Shown one piece after another: positions 25,932 to 35,077 of a DNA stretch of 64,000 nt (its first letter is position 1; each line of letters opens with the position of its first letter). Location: NCBI GenBank assembly GCA_944323625.1, contig CALUTD010000009.1:1-64000 (forward strand), written 5' to 3'. The notes below the pieces were generated by a model. The model did not search any database, was not told the origin of the DNA, and saw nothing but the letters and a program-made list of their open reading frames with translations. This DNA comes from Candidatus Gastranaerophilales bacterium. Its GTDB lineage: Bacteria; Cyanobacteriota; Vampirovibrionia; Gastranaerophilales; Gastranaerophilaceae. Made by a program: the position numbers and the translations under genes.

Positions 25932-27302
25932 TTAATATACATTGGTTTTTGTCGGATTTTTAAACTTTGTTATATTTGATTGAAACAATAATTCTATAGT
26001 ACCAACAGGACCATTTCTGTGTTTTGCAATAATAATTTCGGCTTTTCCTTTATTGTTTACATCATCTTTGTTGTAATATTCATCTCTGTATATAAACATA
26101 ACAATATCGGCATCTTGTTCTATAGCACCTGAATCTCTTAAGTCTGAGAGCATAGGACGTTTATCATTTCTTGCTTCGACACCTCTTGAAAGCTGTGACA
26201 GTGCGATAATCGGAACATCAAGTTCTCTTGCAAGTCCTTTTAAAGAACGGGAAATTGCAGATATCTGCTGGTTTCTGTCGTTTGGATTACCTCCTCCTTC
26301 CATCAATTGAAGATAGTCTATAACTATTAATCCGAGATTTTTTTCTTCAAGCAATAGTCTTCTGCATTTTGCTTTAATATCTGTTGCAGTGACACCTGAA
26401 GCATCATCAATATATATTTTGGCATCTGATAATCTCGTCATTGATTCAACAAGTTTTTCCCAGTCTTTTGGCTGCAGATTCCCTGATGTTACTCTTTGAG
26501 TATCAACTTCCGCTTCCGAACATAACATACGCTTTACCAGCTGCTGTTTTGGCATTTCTAAAGAAAATATTGCAACTGCTTTTTTCCCTTTTAATGCTAC
26601 ATTTTGTGCTAAGTTCAATGCAAATGCCGTTTTCCCCATTGAAGGTCTTGCCGCAAGTATTATTAAATCTGATTTTTGAAGTCCTGAAGTTAGTCCGTCC
26701 AAATCGTAAAAACCGGTTGTAACTCCGACTAAATCATCTTTGTTGTTAAACCTTGTTTCTATTTGTTCATAGCTTGCAACTACAAGGTCTTGAATCGGAA
26801 CTAAATCAGTTGTATCTTTTTGAGCTGCAATATTAAATATAAGTTTTTGCGCATCATCAAGTACCGCATTTGTATCTTCATTTTCATAAGACATTGCAAC
26901 TATTTCCGAGCCTGCATTAATAAGAGCTCTTTTTATTTCTTTTTCCTGAATTATTTTTGCGTAAAATTCAATATTGGCAGTTGTTACTACATTAAGCGCC
27001 AAATCATTAATATATGCTCTACCGCCGGCAGATTCAAGTTCATCTTTATTTCGCAGGTGTTCGGATACCGTAACAATATCAATCGGTTCATTTTTTTTAA
27101 ACAACTCAAGTACTGACTCAAAAATTACTTTATGAGCCGGTTTATAAAAACTTTCAGGCTTAATAAATTCAACAATTTTTCCTAATGAGACGGGATTTAC
27201 CAATATTGCTCCCAAAACCGCTTCTTCGGCCTCAACACTTTGCGGCAGAAGCCTTAGCATGCCTGAATCCGACTGCTTCATAACCTTTGCGGGCATTTCC
27301 AC
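25932..27302 (-). CDS. dnaB: Replicative DNA helicase DnaB
   Basis: The 456-residue protein has the N-terminal DnaB domain (PQSVEAEEAVLGAIL) and a RecA-type ATPase core with Walker A (AARPSMGKTAFALN), Walker B (LIVIDYLQLM) and the C-terminal arginine-finger region (KHRNGPVG). It unwinds DNA at the fork as a hexamer. No intein interrupts it. It lies 19 bases after the coiled-coil protein gene. Confidence 0.96.
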   Translation of the reverse strand: MEMPAKVMKQSDSGMLRLLPQSVEAEEAVLGAILVNPVSLGKIVEFIKPESFYKPAHKVIFESVLELFKKNEPIDIVTVSEHLRNKDELESAGGRAYINDLALNVVTTANIEFYAKIIQEKEIKRALINAGSEIVAMSYENEDTNAVLDDAQKLIFNIAAQKDTTDLVPIQDLVVASYEQIETRFNNKDDLVGVTTGFYDLDGLTSGLQKSDLIILAARPSMGKTAFALNLAQNVALKGKKAVAIFSLEMPKQQLVKRMLCSEAEVDTQRVTSGNLQPKDWEKLVESMTRLSDAKIYIDDASGVTATDIKAKCRRLLLEEKNLGLIVIDYLQLMEGGGNPNDRNQQISAISRSLKGLARELDVPIIALSQLSRGVEARNDKRPMLSDLRDSGAIEQDADIVMFIYRDEYYNKDDVNNKGKAEIIIAKHRNGPVGTIELLFQSNITKFKNPTKTNVY

Positions 27303-27321
27303 TCCTTTTTATTACTGTTTT

Positions 27322-27900
27322 TTATTGTTCAACATAAGGCTTCGAATTATTAAAATCTCTGACAGGAGTGTTTTTCCCTCTGCCTTTTTGTTGTGATAAA
27401 TAATCTTGTCCGTTTTTAACTATTCTGTGAATTTGTTCAATATCTCGTTCCAAGTTTGAAAGTACTTTTTCCGCATAATCCTGTGCGCCTTCTCTTATTT
27501 CTATTGCTTCTTGATATGCGCTTTTTCTTAATGCATCAGCTTCTTCTATTGCTTTATTTTTCATTTCTTCACAGTTTTGCTTTACCTGTTCTTGTATTTT
27601 TGCCGCTTTTTCACGTACTGCTCTTATAAGTTCGGATTCACTCAATATACTTGCTGCTGTATTTTGTGCTTCGTTTATTATTCTGTCAGCCCTGTTTTGA
27701 GCTTCCATATAAATATCATCGCGTCTTTTCAATATTGTTTCGGCTGTTTTTATTTCTTCCGGTAAAATTGCTTTTATTTTACTTAAAATATCTTGTACGT
27801 CATCAGTATTCATAAATAAACAATAGCTGCCTATATGGAACTTATTATCTAATAATTCATCAGCTTCATCTATTAAATGACTTACTCTCAATTCTGTCAT
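27322..27900 (-). CDS. Coiled-coil protein (DivIVA/F0 subunit b-like), function unknown
   Basis: The 192-residue protein is mostly one long alanine/glutamate-rich coiled coil (about 45-165) with repeats such as AQNRADRIINEAQNTA, resembling DivIVA or ATP synthase b subunits without a membrane anchor. It lies between coaD (four-base gap) and dnaB, a placement that suggests co-transcription. A role in division or membrane curvature is possible but unproven. Confidence 0.75.
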   Translation of the reverse strand: MTELRVSHLIDEADELLDNKFHIGSYCLFMNTDDVQDILSKIKAILPEEIKTAETILKRRDDIYMEAQNRADRIINEAQNTAASILSESELIRAVREKAAKIQEQVKQNCEEMKNKAIEEADALRKSAYQEAIEIREGAQDYAEKVLSNLERDIEQIHRIVKNGQDYLSQQKGRGKNTPVRDFNNSKPYVEQ

Positions 27901-27904
27901 AACA

Positions 27905-28390
27905 TTAACCTTTCTTATATTTTGTTTGTAAATATTCTGCTACCGGTTCGGGAACAAATTTTGATATATCTCCATGCATTAGTGCAACTTCCCTGACTGT
28001 TCCGGATGAAATAAAATTGTATTTCGGTTTTGTAATTAGAAAAACTGTATGTATATCTTTACAAAGAGCACTGTTTGCTTGTGACAATTGCATTTCATAT
28101 TCAAAATCCGATACTGCTCTTAACCCTCTTATTAATACATTAGCATTTCGTTTTTTTGCGTATTCTATTGTAAGTCCGTCATAACTGTCAATTTCTACGT
28201 TTTCGATTCCTTTGCATGATTCTTTTATAAGCATAAGTCTGTCTTCAAGAGGAATAAAACTTTTTTTATTAACATTTACCGAAACAACAATTATAACCTT
28301 GTCAAATATATCCGCAGCTCGTTTTAGAACATCCAAATGTCCTTTAGTTATAGGATCAAAGCTCCCCGGATATATTGCTGTTTTCAACAT
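27905..28390 (-). CDS. coaD: Phosphopantetheine adenylyltransferase
   Basis: The 161-residue enzyme joins 4'-phosphopantetheine and ATP to dephospho-CoA. It has the nucleotidyltransferase motif PGSFDPITKGHLD and the C-terminal SSGTVREVA signature (ISSTxxR equivalent). Length is typical. It is the first gene of a minus-strand unit with the coiled-coil protein and dnaB. Confidence 0.96.
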   Translation of the reverse strand: MLKTAIYPGSFDPITKGHLDVLKRAADIFDKVIIVVSVNVNKKSFIPLEDRLMLIKESCKGIENVEIDSYDGLTIEYAKKRNANVLIRGLRAVSDFEYEMQLSQANSALCKDIHTVFLITKPKYNFISSGTVREVALMHGDISKFVPEPVAEYLQTKYKKG

Positions 28391-28521
28391 TGTTTCCTTA
28401 TGTACAAATACTTAAGTATATTATATTCCAAGCATGTTTTTAAGATTATTTCATATAAAGAAATATTTATTATTTTTTACAATTAATATGAAATTGCCTG
28501 CTTATACTAAGTTTATCCATG

Positions 28522-29153
28522 ATTGTATATGTTATGTGATTCAATGACAAAAATTGAATTTCTAATATTTCAAAAATACATACCCGCAGCGGCGGGTTTC
28601 TAACTGACTTTACTTATTTTCGACATTATCTAACTTATTTTTAGCGCAGCGGCGGGTCTCTAACTGGCTTTACTTATTTTCGACATTATCTAACTTATTT
28701 TTAGCGCAGCGGCGGGTCTCTAACTGGCTTTACTTATTTTCGACATTATCTAACTTATTTTTAGCGCAACGCCCTGCGCAAATCCGCTTCTTGGATTTCC
28801 CTCCCCGGCTCAGGCATTCTGCTTCATTTCGCAAAAATCTTACGATTTTTTCTGTTGTCTTGTTTTTGCTTCCTCTCGGACAAGTGTTTGCTTCGCTATC
28901 GCTGCCGCAAACTTTTGTCCTCACATATTCGGGCTGGGGCACGCTGTGCCACGGCGCCCTACGCAAAAACGCTTCGCCTGCCTTTCACCTCTTCGGGCTC
29001 GCCCGCTTCCGCGTGACTCCGCCCTACGGGAAATCCGCTTCTCTAGATGACTTCATGGGTTTATATATTAAAATAAATTTTTGAGATAATAATTTACTAA
29101 TTTGTTCTCATTATAAAACAAATTTTGTCATCGAATTATGTAATATATTCAAT
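28522..29153. mobile_element. 632-bp non-autonomous element with terminal inverted repeats
   Basis: The left end (28522-28552, ATTGTATATGTTATGTGATT and on) and right end (29123-29153) are imperfect inverted repeats of 31 bases, matching at about 25 positions. Inside are three 60-bp tandem units of the GCCGCTGC family (inverted), then about 280 bases of GC-rich sequence with CAAATCCGCTTCTTGGATTT. No transposase is present and frames inside (for example 28791-29084) are spurious. No target duplication is obvious. A smaller relative is at 42031-42282. Confidence 0.6.
28584..28765 (-). repeat. Three 60-bp tandem units
   Basis: Units of 60 bases, the last two identical, each containing GCGCAGCGGCGGGT and CGACATTATCTAACTTATTT. 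They are the reverse complement of the 59-bp repeats at 238-483. Confidence 0.85.
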
Positions 29154-29168
29154 GAAGGCGATACTGTA

Positions 29169-29879
29169 TTATATCTTTAAAGGATAATCATCTTTTATCT
29201 CCCAACCGTCAGATTGGATTAAAAGTGTACAATAATAAAAATGAGTTTTACATTCTTCAATTAAATTATCTCGTGCATATAAATTTTGCTGTATATCACG
29301 TCCAGTTTGCAAAATGTCCCAACCTCCAGGATATGTGTTAAAATGGGGGATTTTATCCTCAAGCCCGGGAAATTCACCATCAGTATTACGTAAAAAAGTA
29401 AAATGAAATATATCACGCCCGCCAACATTAGGACCTTTTTCGCCATTTACATCATAAGCGATATTAGGATTACAATCATCTATAAAAAATAAAGAACCGT
29501 CATTTAGGTAATATATTGGGCTGTCACTACTAAGTTCTTTATATGGAATATCAATTTTTTCATAATATGAAAGATTATCGGACATTAATTCTTCTTTTGA
29601 AATAACTATTTTGTTTAATATCCCCGAGTTTTCCAATTCTTTTTTTTTCGATTCATAATCTCCACAGCTAAAACTCATTTCATAAGTTTGTTTTCCCTCT
29701 TCCAACTCTGCAAGCTTTGTTGCATTTAACATAGTTGAATAAAATTTTTTCAATTTGGAAGCTGTTTCGGTTCTTTTATGATTTGCCATAACAACGGGTA
29801 CTGTTATGGCAGCAATAATACCGATAACTACAAGCGTAATTAAAACTTCTGCTAAAGTGAATGATTTTATCTTTTTCAT
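29169..29879 (-). CDS. Type II/IV prepilin-like (pseudopilin) protein
   Basis: The 236-residue protein starts MKKIKSFTLAEVLITLV, almost identical to the N-terminus of the prepilin at 5642-6328, then diverges. The mature domain carries the shared NGEKGPNVGGRDIFHFTF motif and several cysteines. Serine precedes the predicted cleavage site and glutamate is at +5. AGGAG precedes the ATG. The 180 bases upstream, including an inverted repeat and a G9 leader ORF, are also conserved with the 5642 locus, so the two are paralogues with a shared control region. Confidence 0.88.
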   Translation of the reverse strand: MKKIKSFTLAEVLITLVVIGIIAAITVPVVMANHKRTETASKLKKFYSTMLNATKLAELEEGKQTYEMSFSCGDYESKKKELENSGILNKIVISKEELMSDNLSYYEKIDIPYKELSSDSPIYYLNDGSLFFIDDCNPNIAYDVNGEKGPNVGGRDIFHFTFLRNTDGEFPGLEDKIPHFNTYPGGWDILQTGRDIQQNLYARDNLIEECKTHFYYCTLLIQSDGWEIKDDYPLKI

Positions 29880-29941
29880 ATTTTAAATTCTCCTATATAA
29901 TAACTATATACCAAGATTTATCAATATCTAAACAAAAACAA

Positions 29942-29970
29942 AATCAATATTTCCTTTTGAAATATTGATT
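29942..29970 (-). promoter_or_regulatory. 12-bp perfect inverted repeat upstream of prepilin
   Basis: AATCAATATTTC and its exact complement are separated by five bases. The same arms and location relative to the prepilin start occur at 6393-6420. The flanking 60 bases are also conserved, pointing to a common regulatory role. Confidence 0.6.
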
Positions 29971-30016
29971 GAAATTTATTTTAAAAATATTATATATAGA
30001 TTTTTTAAACTCTAAT

Positions 30017-30052
30017 TTACCCCCCCCCGTAGTTGTTAAATGATTTAATCAT
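30017..30052 (-). CDS. 11-residue leader peptide ending in poly-G tract
   Basis: Reads MIKSFNNYGGG then TAA, with AAGGAGAC as ribosome site. The glycines are coded by nine G (plus-strand C at 30020-30028). The first 33 bases and the upstream 50 bases are nearly identical to the start of the prepilin gene at 30921, where one extra G is present and the prepilin follows directly. Here the stop comes at once, and the prepilin at 29879 has its own start 137 bases on. Confidence 0.5.
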   Translation of the reverse strand: MIKSFNNYGGG

Positions 30053-30242
30053 AATTAAGTCTCCTTTTTTATTTATATTATCATATATTCCCTATACTTG
30101 ACAAGTATTAACATGAATATTAGTTTTATTTAAGTTTTCAAATGGGAATATATGTTATACACAAATAACAGGCTTTAACATAAAGCAAACCAAAAAAACA
30201 ACCGACAGTGGAATGAAAAACTTTTTATTCGGACAGCTTTTA

Positions 30243-30921
30243 TTAATATGTAATTTTGCCTTCTTTTAGTACTTTTGCAGCACAAGTAAATCCATTGTCG
30301 TTTTTATTACAATCAGCGGAATTATTACCGTACCCCGCGGGAAGAATGCCTTTTCCGTCAATAACAAGGAAATAAAAATAATCATAACCTATGGTATTAG
30401 GATTTTTTGAAGCATTAACATCGACAGAAAACTGCCCAATACATTTTGCTCTGTCCTTATCTTCTTCCGCAACTCCTTTATCACAGTAATCTTTTGACCA
30501 TCCGTAAGCGATACCGTCATTTGTTATGAGTGCACCGTATGATGAAAATTGATAGTCTCTTTGTTTATTAAGTGTTTTATGTGTTTCTATACATTGATTT
30601 TGAGTTCCATCCTTGCATATTATTGTTGCATTAAGGTTTTTAGCAAAATATTCAAAAAACTCATCATCTTTCATAAATGAAAAATCTCCGACCGTATACC
30701 CGGAATCTACTGCTATTTTATATAATGATTGTTTTAATACAGAATCAGCTTTTTTCAATTTAGTAACATATTCTTGTTTTTGTGTACTTTGCATAAGACT
30801 TGAGATTGCAATTGCAGAGATTATACCAATAATGACCAAAGCAATTAAAATTTCGGACAAAGTAAAGGATTTTTTTGTTATAAAATACCCCCCCCCCGTA
30901 GTTGTTAAATGATTTAATCAT
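30243..30921 (-). CDS. Prepilin-like protein, out of frame through a G10 tract
   Basis: The prepilin core (FTLSEILIALVIIGII) lacks its own ATG. An ATG with a GGAGAC site lies at 30921 and reads MIKSFNNYGGG into a run of ten G (plus-strand C at 30888-30897). With ten G the frame is wrong. With nine it continues as YFITKKSFTLSEILI and gives a 225-residue prepilin. As sequenced the gene is therefore off, or depends on slippage. The mature domain is Cys-rich and has the family motif NASKNPNTIGYDYFYF. This is the form expected of a phase-variable gene. Confidence 0.75.
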
Positions 30922-30960
30922 AATTAAGTCTCCTTTTTAATTTATATTATCATACAAATT
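30922..30960 (-). promoter_or_regulatory. Duplicated promoter/ribosome-site cassette
   Basis: From the poly-G tract to about 30952 this region matches 30029-30084 at all but one or two bases, including TATGATAATATAAAT and GGAGACTTAATT. The recent duplication or gene conversion covers promoter, ribosome site and eight leader codons but stops at the tract. Confidence 0.6.
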
Positions 30961-30978
30961 ATACATTTTTCAAGCATA

Positions 30979-33348
30979 TTATTTAATATCAACAACGCTC
31001 ACGCCATCGCCGCCTTCCGTATTCTCGCCGGGACGGAATTTGGCAACGTAAGGCGAGTGCATAAGATAATCACGAATAACCTGTTTCAAAGCACCCGTTC
31101 CATGGCCGTGTATTATGTATACCGGGCTTAAATTAACTAAACTTGCTTTATCCAAATAAGCTTCAACTTCATCCAGTGCTTCTTCACACCGATAACCTCT
31201 TAAATCAAGCGTTTGTGACATCGAATGTCTTTCTATCGAAAAATCTTTTTTATAAATTCCTTTTGCTTTATTTTCTCTTTTTATAAGATTTTTATTTAAA
31301 ACTGCGAGTTTATCCTGCTTTATTTTAGTTTTCATTAATCCCATTTGGATTTGAACATTTTTATTTTTATCTGGCAATTCAAGGATTGTTACTTCCTGAT
31401 TTAAATCTTTAATCATGACTTTAGCGCCTTTTTGTATGGTTCCCCAGTTTATGGGAGTATATTTTTCCGCAATTTCATCTTCATCTTTATTAAAATCTTT
31501 ACGCATTGCGGTTTCAATATTTTGGAGTCTGTGAAAACTTCGTCTTGCTATTTTTTCGGATTTTTCTTCACGCATTTCTTTTAAAATTTCTTTTATTTCT
31601 TCACGCGCCTCCGAAATAGAGGTTTCATATTTCTTTTTATAAATATGAATATTTTTCTTTTTTTCTTTTTTTATTTCATTTAATTTGTCGGTAAGACTCT
31701 GTTCCAAACGTTTAACATTTTCTTCTTTTTCTTCGGTTATTTTTTTTGAATCCGATAATTTCTGCTGTGTTTTTTGCAGTTCTTCCAACACCTTTGCAGT
31801 ATTATCCTTTTGGTTAAAATAAATATCTTTTGCCGTATTTATTATTTCTTCTTTTAGTCCTAAATTTTTTCCTATAGATATTGCATTACTTGCCCCGGGT
31901 ATACCTATTAAAAGTTTATATGTTGGCTGCAGCGTGTTAATATTAAATTCGACTGAAGCATTAACAAACCCCTGATTTAAATAAGCAAGTGATTTTAATT
32001 CGCCATAGTGCGTTGTTGCCACTACAAAAGAACCTTTATTTTGAAGATATTCAAGTATTGCCTGAGCCAGTGAAGCACCTTCTTTCGGGTCAGTTCCCGC
32101 AGATATTTCATCAAGAAGGATAAGTGTTTCATCATTCGAGTGATTTATTATGTTTACTATATTAGTCATGTGGGCCGAAAAAGTCGAAAGATTTTGAACT
32201 ATACTTTGTTCATCACCTATATCGGCAAAAACTTTTTTAAACGGATAAATTTCAGCCTCATAACAGGGAATATGCATGCCTGCTTTTGTCATTAACGTGA
32301 ACAAGCCTACTGTTTTTATTACTACTGTTTTACCTCCGGTGTTAGACCCTGTTATTATCATTACATTTTTGTTTGAATCCATATAAAAATCATTCTCAAC
32401 AATATTTGTTTTTGATTTTAAAAGTACAGGATTTTTCATCATTTTTATATTTATAACTTTTTCATCGGAAACAGTTGCTGCCGTTCCGTCAAAAGATGAA
32501 GAATATTTTGCTTTTGCGAATATAAAATCTAACTCAATTAAACAATCATTTGATGTTTTTATTTCTTGAGCACATAAACCGATTTTTTCCGAAAGATGTT
32601 TTAATATTCTTTCAATTTCTATATTTATTTGGACCTGAGTTTCCCTTACTTTATTGTTTAATCCTACCAATATTTCAGGCTCGATATAAAAAGTTTGATT
32701 ACTTTGTGAAACATCATGAACAATTCCTGCTACTTTGTTTTTACATTCTGCTTTAACCTGAAAAACCGTTCTGCCATCTCTTTGAGTATATATAGTATCT
32801 TGAAGATTAGACGTAAAATCAGAGTTTTGAAGTAATGATGAAACACATACTCTTACATTTTGCACGGTATCGCGCAATATTTGATGTAATCTTTTTAACT
32901 CTATAGTTGCATCTTCTTTTACGGTTAACGACGGAGTAAAAGTATTAAATATTTTATCTTCAAGTTCTTTATCCGAATAAAGAGTATTTTTTAATTGTGT
33001 AAGTTCAAAAAAATCCTTTGAAATGCCATCAAGAAAATTTCTCATTAATCTTGATGTTCTTAGCGTTTTTGCAATATCTATTATTTCCGTTTCCGATAAT
33101 CTTAATTTTTTTTGAGCATCTTCAAGAGATTTTTCAATATCATATACATTATCAAAAGGTACATTTATTGCTTGATTTATTATTGTTTTAGCTTGAGAAG
33201 TCAATAATAATTCATTTTTTATCGTATTAATGTCGTCAAAAACAACAGCATTAATACACCGTTTTTTTCCGGAATCACTTAATGCGAATTCCGACAAATA
33301 AGAAAGTACTTTATCAAACTCTAATGTCTGTAATGTTTTGTTTTCCAT
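30979..33348 (-). CDS. mutS2: Endonuclease MutS2
   Basis: The 789-residue protein has the MutS core ATPase (Walker A ITGSNTGGKT, Walker B ILLDEISAGTDP), a long lysine/glutamate coiled coil (about 515-625) and a C-terminal Smr nuclease domain (LDLRGYRCEEALDEVEAYL, HGHGTGALK). It lacks the mismatch-recognition domain. MutS2 suppresses homologous recombination and, in some bacteria, rescues collided ribosomes. A housekeeping gene of standard size, here next to phase-variable prepilins by chance or not. Confidence 0.96.
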   Translation of the reverse strand: MENKTLQTLEFDKVLSYLSEFALSDSGKKRCINAVVFDDINTIKNELLLTSQAKTIINQAINVPFDNVYDIEKSLEDAQKKLRLSETEIIDIAKTLRTSRLMRNFLDGISKDFFELTQLKNTLYSDKELEDKIFNTFTPSLTVKEDATIELKRLHQILRDTVQNVRVCVSSLLQNSDFTSNLQDTIYTQRDGRTVFQVKAECKNKVAGIVHDVSQSNQTFYIEPEILVGLNNKVRETQVQINIEIERILKHLSEKIGLCAQEIKTSNDCLIELDFIFAKAKYSSSFDGTAATVSDEKVINIKMMKNPVLLKSKTNIVENDFYMDSNKNVMIITGSNTGGKTVVIKTVGLFTLMTKAGMHIPCYEAEIYPFKKVFADIGDEQSIVQNLSTFSAHMTNIVNIINHSNDETLILLDEISAGTDPKEGASLAQAILEYLQNKGSFVVATTHYGELKSLAYLNQGFVNASVEFNINTLQPTYKLLIGIPGASNAISIGKNLGLKEEIINTAKDIYFNQKDNTAKVLEELQKTQQKLSDSKKITEEKEENVKRLEQSLTDKLNEIKKEKKKNIHIYKKKYETSISEAREEIKEILKEMREEKSEKIARRSFHRLQNIETAMRKDFNKDEDEIAEKYTPINWGTIQKGAKVMIKDLNQEVTILELPDKNKNVQIQMGLMKTKIKQDKLAVLNKNLIKRENKAKGIYKKDFSIERHSMSQTLDLRGYRCEEALDEVEAYLDKASLVNLSPVYIIHGHGTGALKQVIRDYLMHSPYVAKFRPGENTEGGDGVSVVDIK

Positions 33349-33444
33349 AAGATTATTATAACTAAAATACTTTTTTCATACAAAAAGATGACAAATTAAA
33401 TTTTTTTATTATATATAATATATGTAAGTTAAAGGGCGGATTAT

Positions 33445-33672
33445 ATGATTAACAGTTTAAAAAATATGGTTGCACAGGTATTTTATGCACCTTCTTCAAC
33501 AGCAGTAACAGCAACAAAACAAGAAGGTTATAACCCGTTTGAAAATCCTTTTGTTCAAAATAAATCAAGCAGTAATTATGCAATAAATAAACCTGTAAAA
33601 GGCGGATATTTTGCGGGATATTATAACGGACAGCCAAATATTGTAGGCAGACGTTTATTTATAGAAGCTTAG
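33445..33672 (+). CDS. 75-residue protein of unknown function
   Basis: A short Asn/Gly/Tyr-rich protein (for example KPVKGGYFAGYYNGQ) without membrane segments. A GGGCGG site precedes the ATG. It overlaps the 3' end of the convergent cca gene by 14 bases. No family recognised. The ribosome site and amino-acid composition make it more likely real than not. Confidence 0.5.
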   Translation: MINSLKNMVAQVFYAPSSTAVTATKQEGYNPFENPFVQNKSSSNYAINKPVKGGYFAGYYNGQPNIVGRRLFIEA

Positions 33673-35077
33673 TTTTATAAAACCTGATAACAAAATTAAC
33701 CGCTTCTTGTTTTGTATTTACTTCACCTGAAATTTGGGCTTCTTTGAGTTCATTTATTATTTTGCCCAGTTCGGGCCCCTGTTTTATTTGAAGTAATTCC
33801 ATAATATCATTGCCGTCTAATAATTTTTCAATGGGTTTTATCGTTTTTCTCAATTCCAAATAATTATTCAAAAGATTAGTAAGATTATTTATATTGTTAT
33901 TAACCATTTCATCAGAAACCATAACCCCTCGGGCAGATAGTCTGTCAGCCATTGCAAGTATAATAACATCAATAATATAACCGTCATTCTTACGGTAGAA
34001 TTTCATATAAGCTTTATCTGATGCATTTACGTCAGAAACTAAACTTGACGGATAAATATGGTATTTTATAAGATTTTTTATATAATCAATTTGTTTTTTT
34101 GAGAACTTTAACTCTTTTAAAATCGGAACAACCAGCTTTGAACCTATTTCGTCGTGTTTTATAAAACGATGCCTTCCCGTATTCTCTTCTATTGTCCAGC
34201 AATAAGGTTTTCCTATATCATGAAGAAAACCGGCAAGTTTTAAAAATGCTAATCTTCTTACACCTGAAAAACTTATTCCTTCTAAATACTCTTTTATTTC
34301 TACAGTTGAATTTTCATATATAATTTGTATTTGATTCACCGTTTCTATTAAATGATGTAATAAATCCAAATGATGATGAGAATTAGACGGGATTTTTTTT
34401 ACTTCTTTATATACAGGCAAAATTTCTTCAAGCAAATTTGTTTCATTAAGTTTTATAAGTGCATTTCTGCAATATTTACCTTCAAACATTTTTAATAATT
34501 CAACTGTTATACGTTCTTTTGCGGGTTCATTAATTTTCTTATACAGTTTTTTTGTTATTTCAATCAAATTTTTATCAATTTCATATCCTGTAGAAGAATA
34601 AAATCTATATATTCTTAAAAGCCTTAAGGGGTCATCTTCAAAATTTTTATCCGATATTCCCTTTAACTTTTTATTTTTTATGTCATCAATACCGCCCGTT
34701 AAGTCAATAAATTTTTCGTTATTAATGTCATAGACAATTGCATTAATAGTCAAATCTCGCCGTTTTATATCTTTTTCCAAATCATTTTCAATCGGAGTTG
34801 TAATATCAATATAATTATATTTATCTTCTAGAACTATTCTGTATATTTGATTTACGGGGTCAAGTTCAATAAAATGAGCATTTAATTTATCCGCAAGATT
34901 TTTTGAAAATTCCTTTACACTGCAGCCATAAACAATTAAATCGCGGTCAGGACTTATTTTATCGGTAAAAATATCCCTTACAAAACCGCCGACTATATAT
35001 GCCTGAATTCCATTTAAATAAGGAGATATTAATTTTATAACTTTATCATTTTTTATTTTTTCAATATATTTATACAT
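33659..35077 (-). CDS. cca: CCA tRNA nucleotidyltransferase with HD domain
   Basis: The 472-residue protein has the class II nucleotidyltransferase head (VGGFVRDIF, D44 and D46 in PDRDLIVYG), the RRDLTINA motif, a neck domain (DPLRLLRIYRF) and a C-terminal HD domain (FLHDIGKPY). It adds or repairs the 3' CCA of tRNAs; the serine tRNA here lacks an encoded CCA. A related poly(A) polymerase role cannot be excluded. The gene overlaps rsmE by eight bases. Confidence 0.9.
   Translation of the reverse strand: MYKYIEKIKNDKVIKLISPYLNGIQAYIVGGFVRDIFTDKISPDRDLIVYGCSVKEFSKNLADKLNAHFIELDPVNQIYRIVLEDKYNYIDITTPIENDLEKDIKRRDLTINAIVYDINNEKFIDLTGGIDDIKNKKLKGISDKNFEDDPLRLLRIYRFYSSTGYEIDKNLIEITKKLYKKINEPAKERITVELLKMFEGKYCRNALIKLNETNLLEEILPVYKEVKKIPSNSHHHLDLLHHLIETVNQIQIIYENSTVEIKEYLEGISFSGVRRLAFLKLAGFLHDIGKPYCWTIEENTGRHRFIKHDEIGSKLVVPILKELKFSKKQIDYIKNLIKYHIYPSSLVSDVNASDKAYMKFYRKNDGYIIDVIILAMADRLSARGVMVSDEMVNNNINNLTNLLNNYLELRKTIKPIEKLLDGNDIMELLQIKQGPELGKIINELKEAQISGEVNTKQEAVNFVIRFYKTKLL

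Noticed and set aside
28730-29084. Overlapping frames on both strands in the GC-rich core of the 632-bp element
   Set aside because: Both strands are open because the sequence is GC-rich and repetitive; no start signals and no recognisable protein.
30243-30860. Start of the prepilin gene at the TTG at 30860
   Set aside because: The TTG encodes the leucine within FTLSE and no ribosome site precedes it. The leader ATG at 30921 with the G tract fits better.
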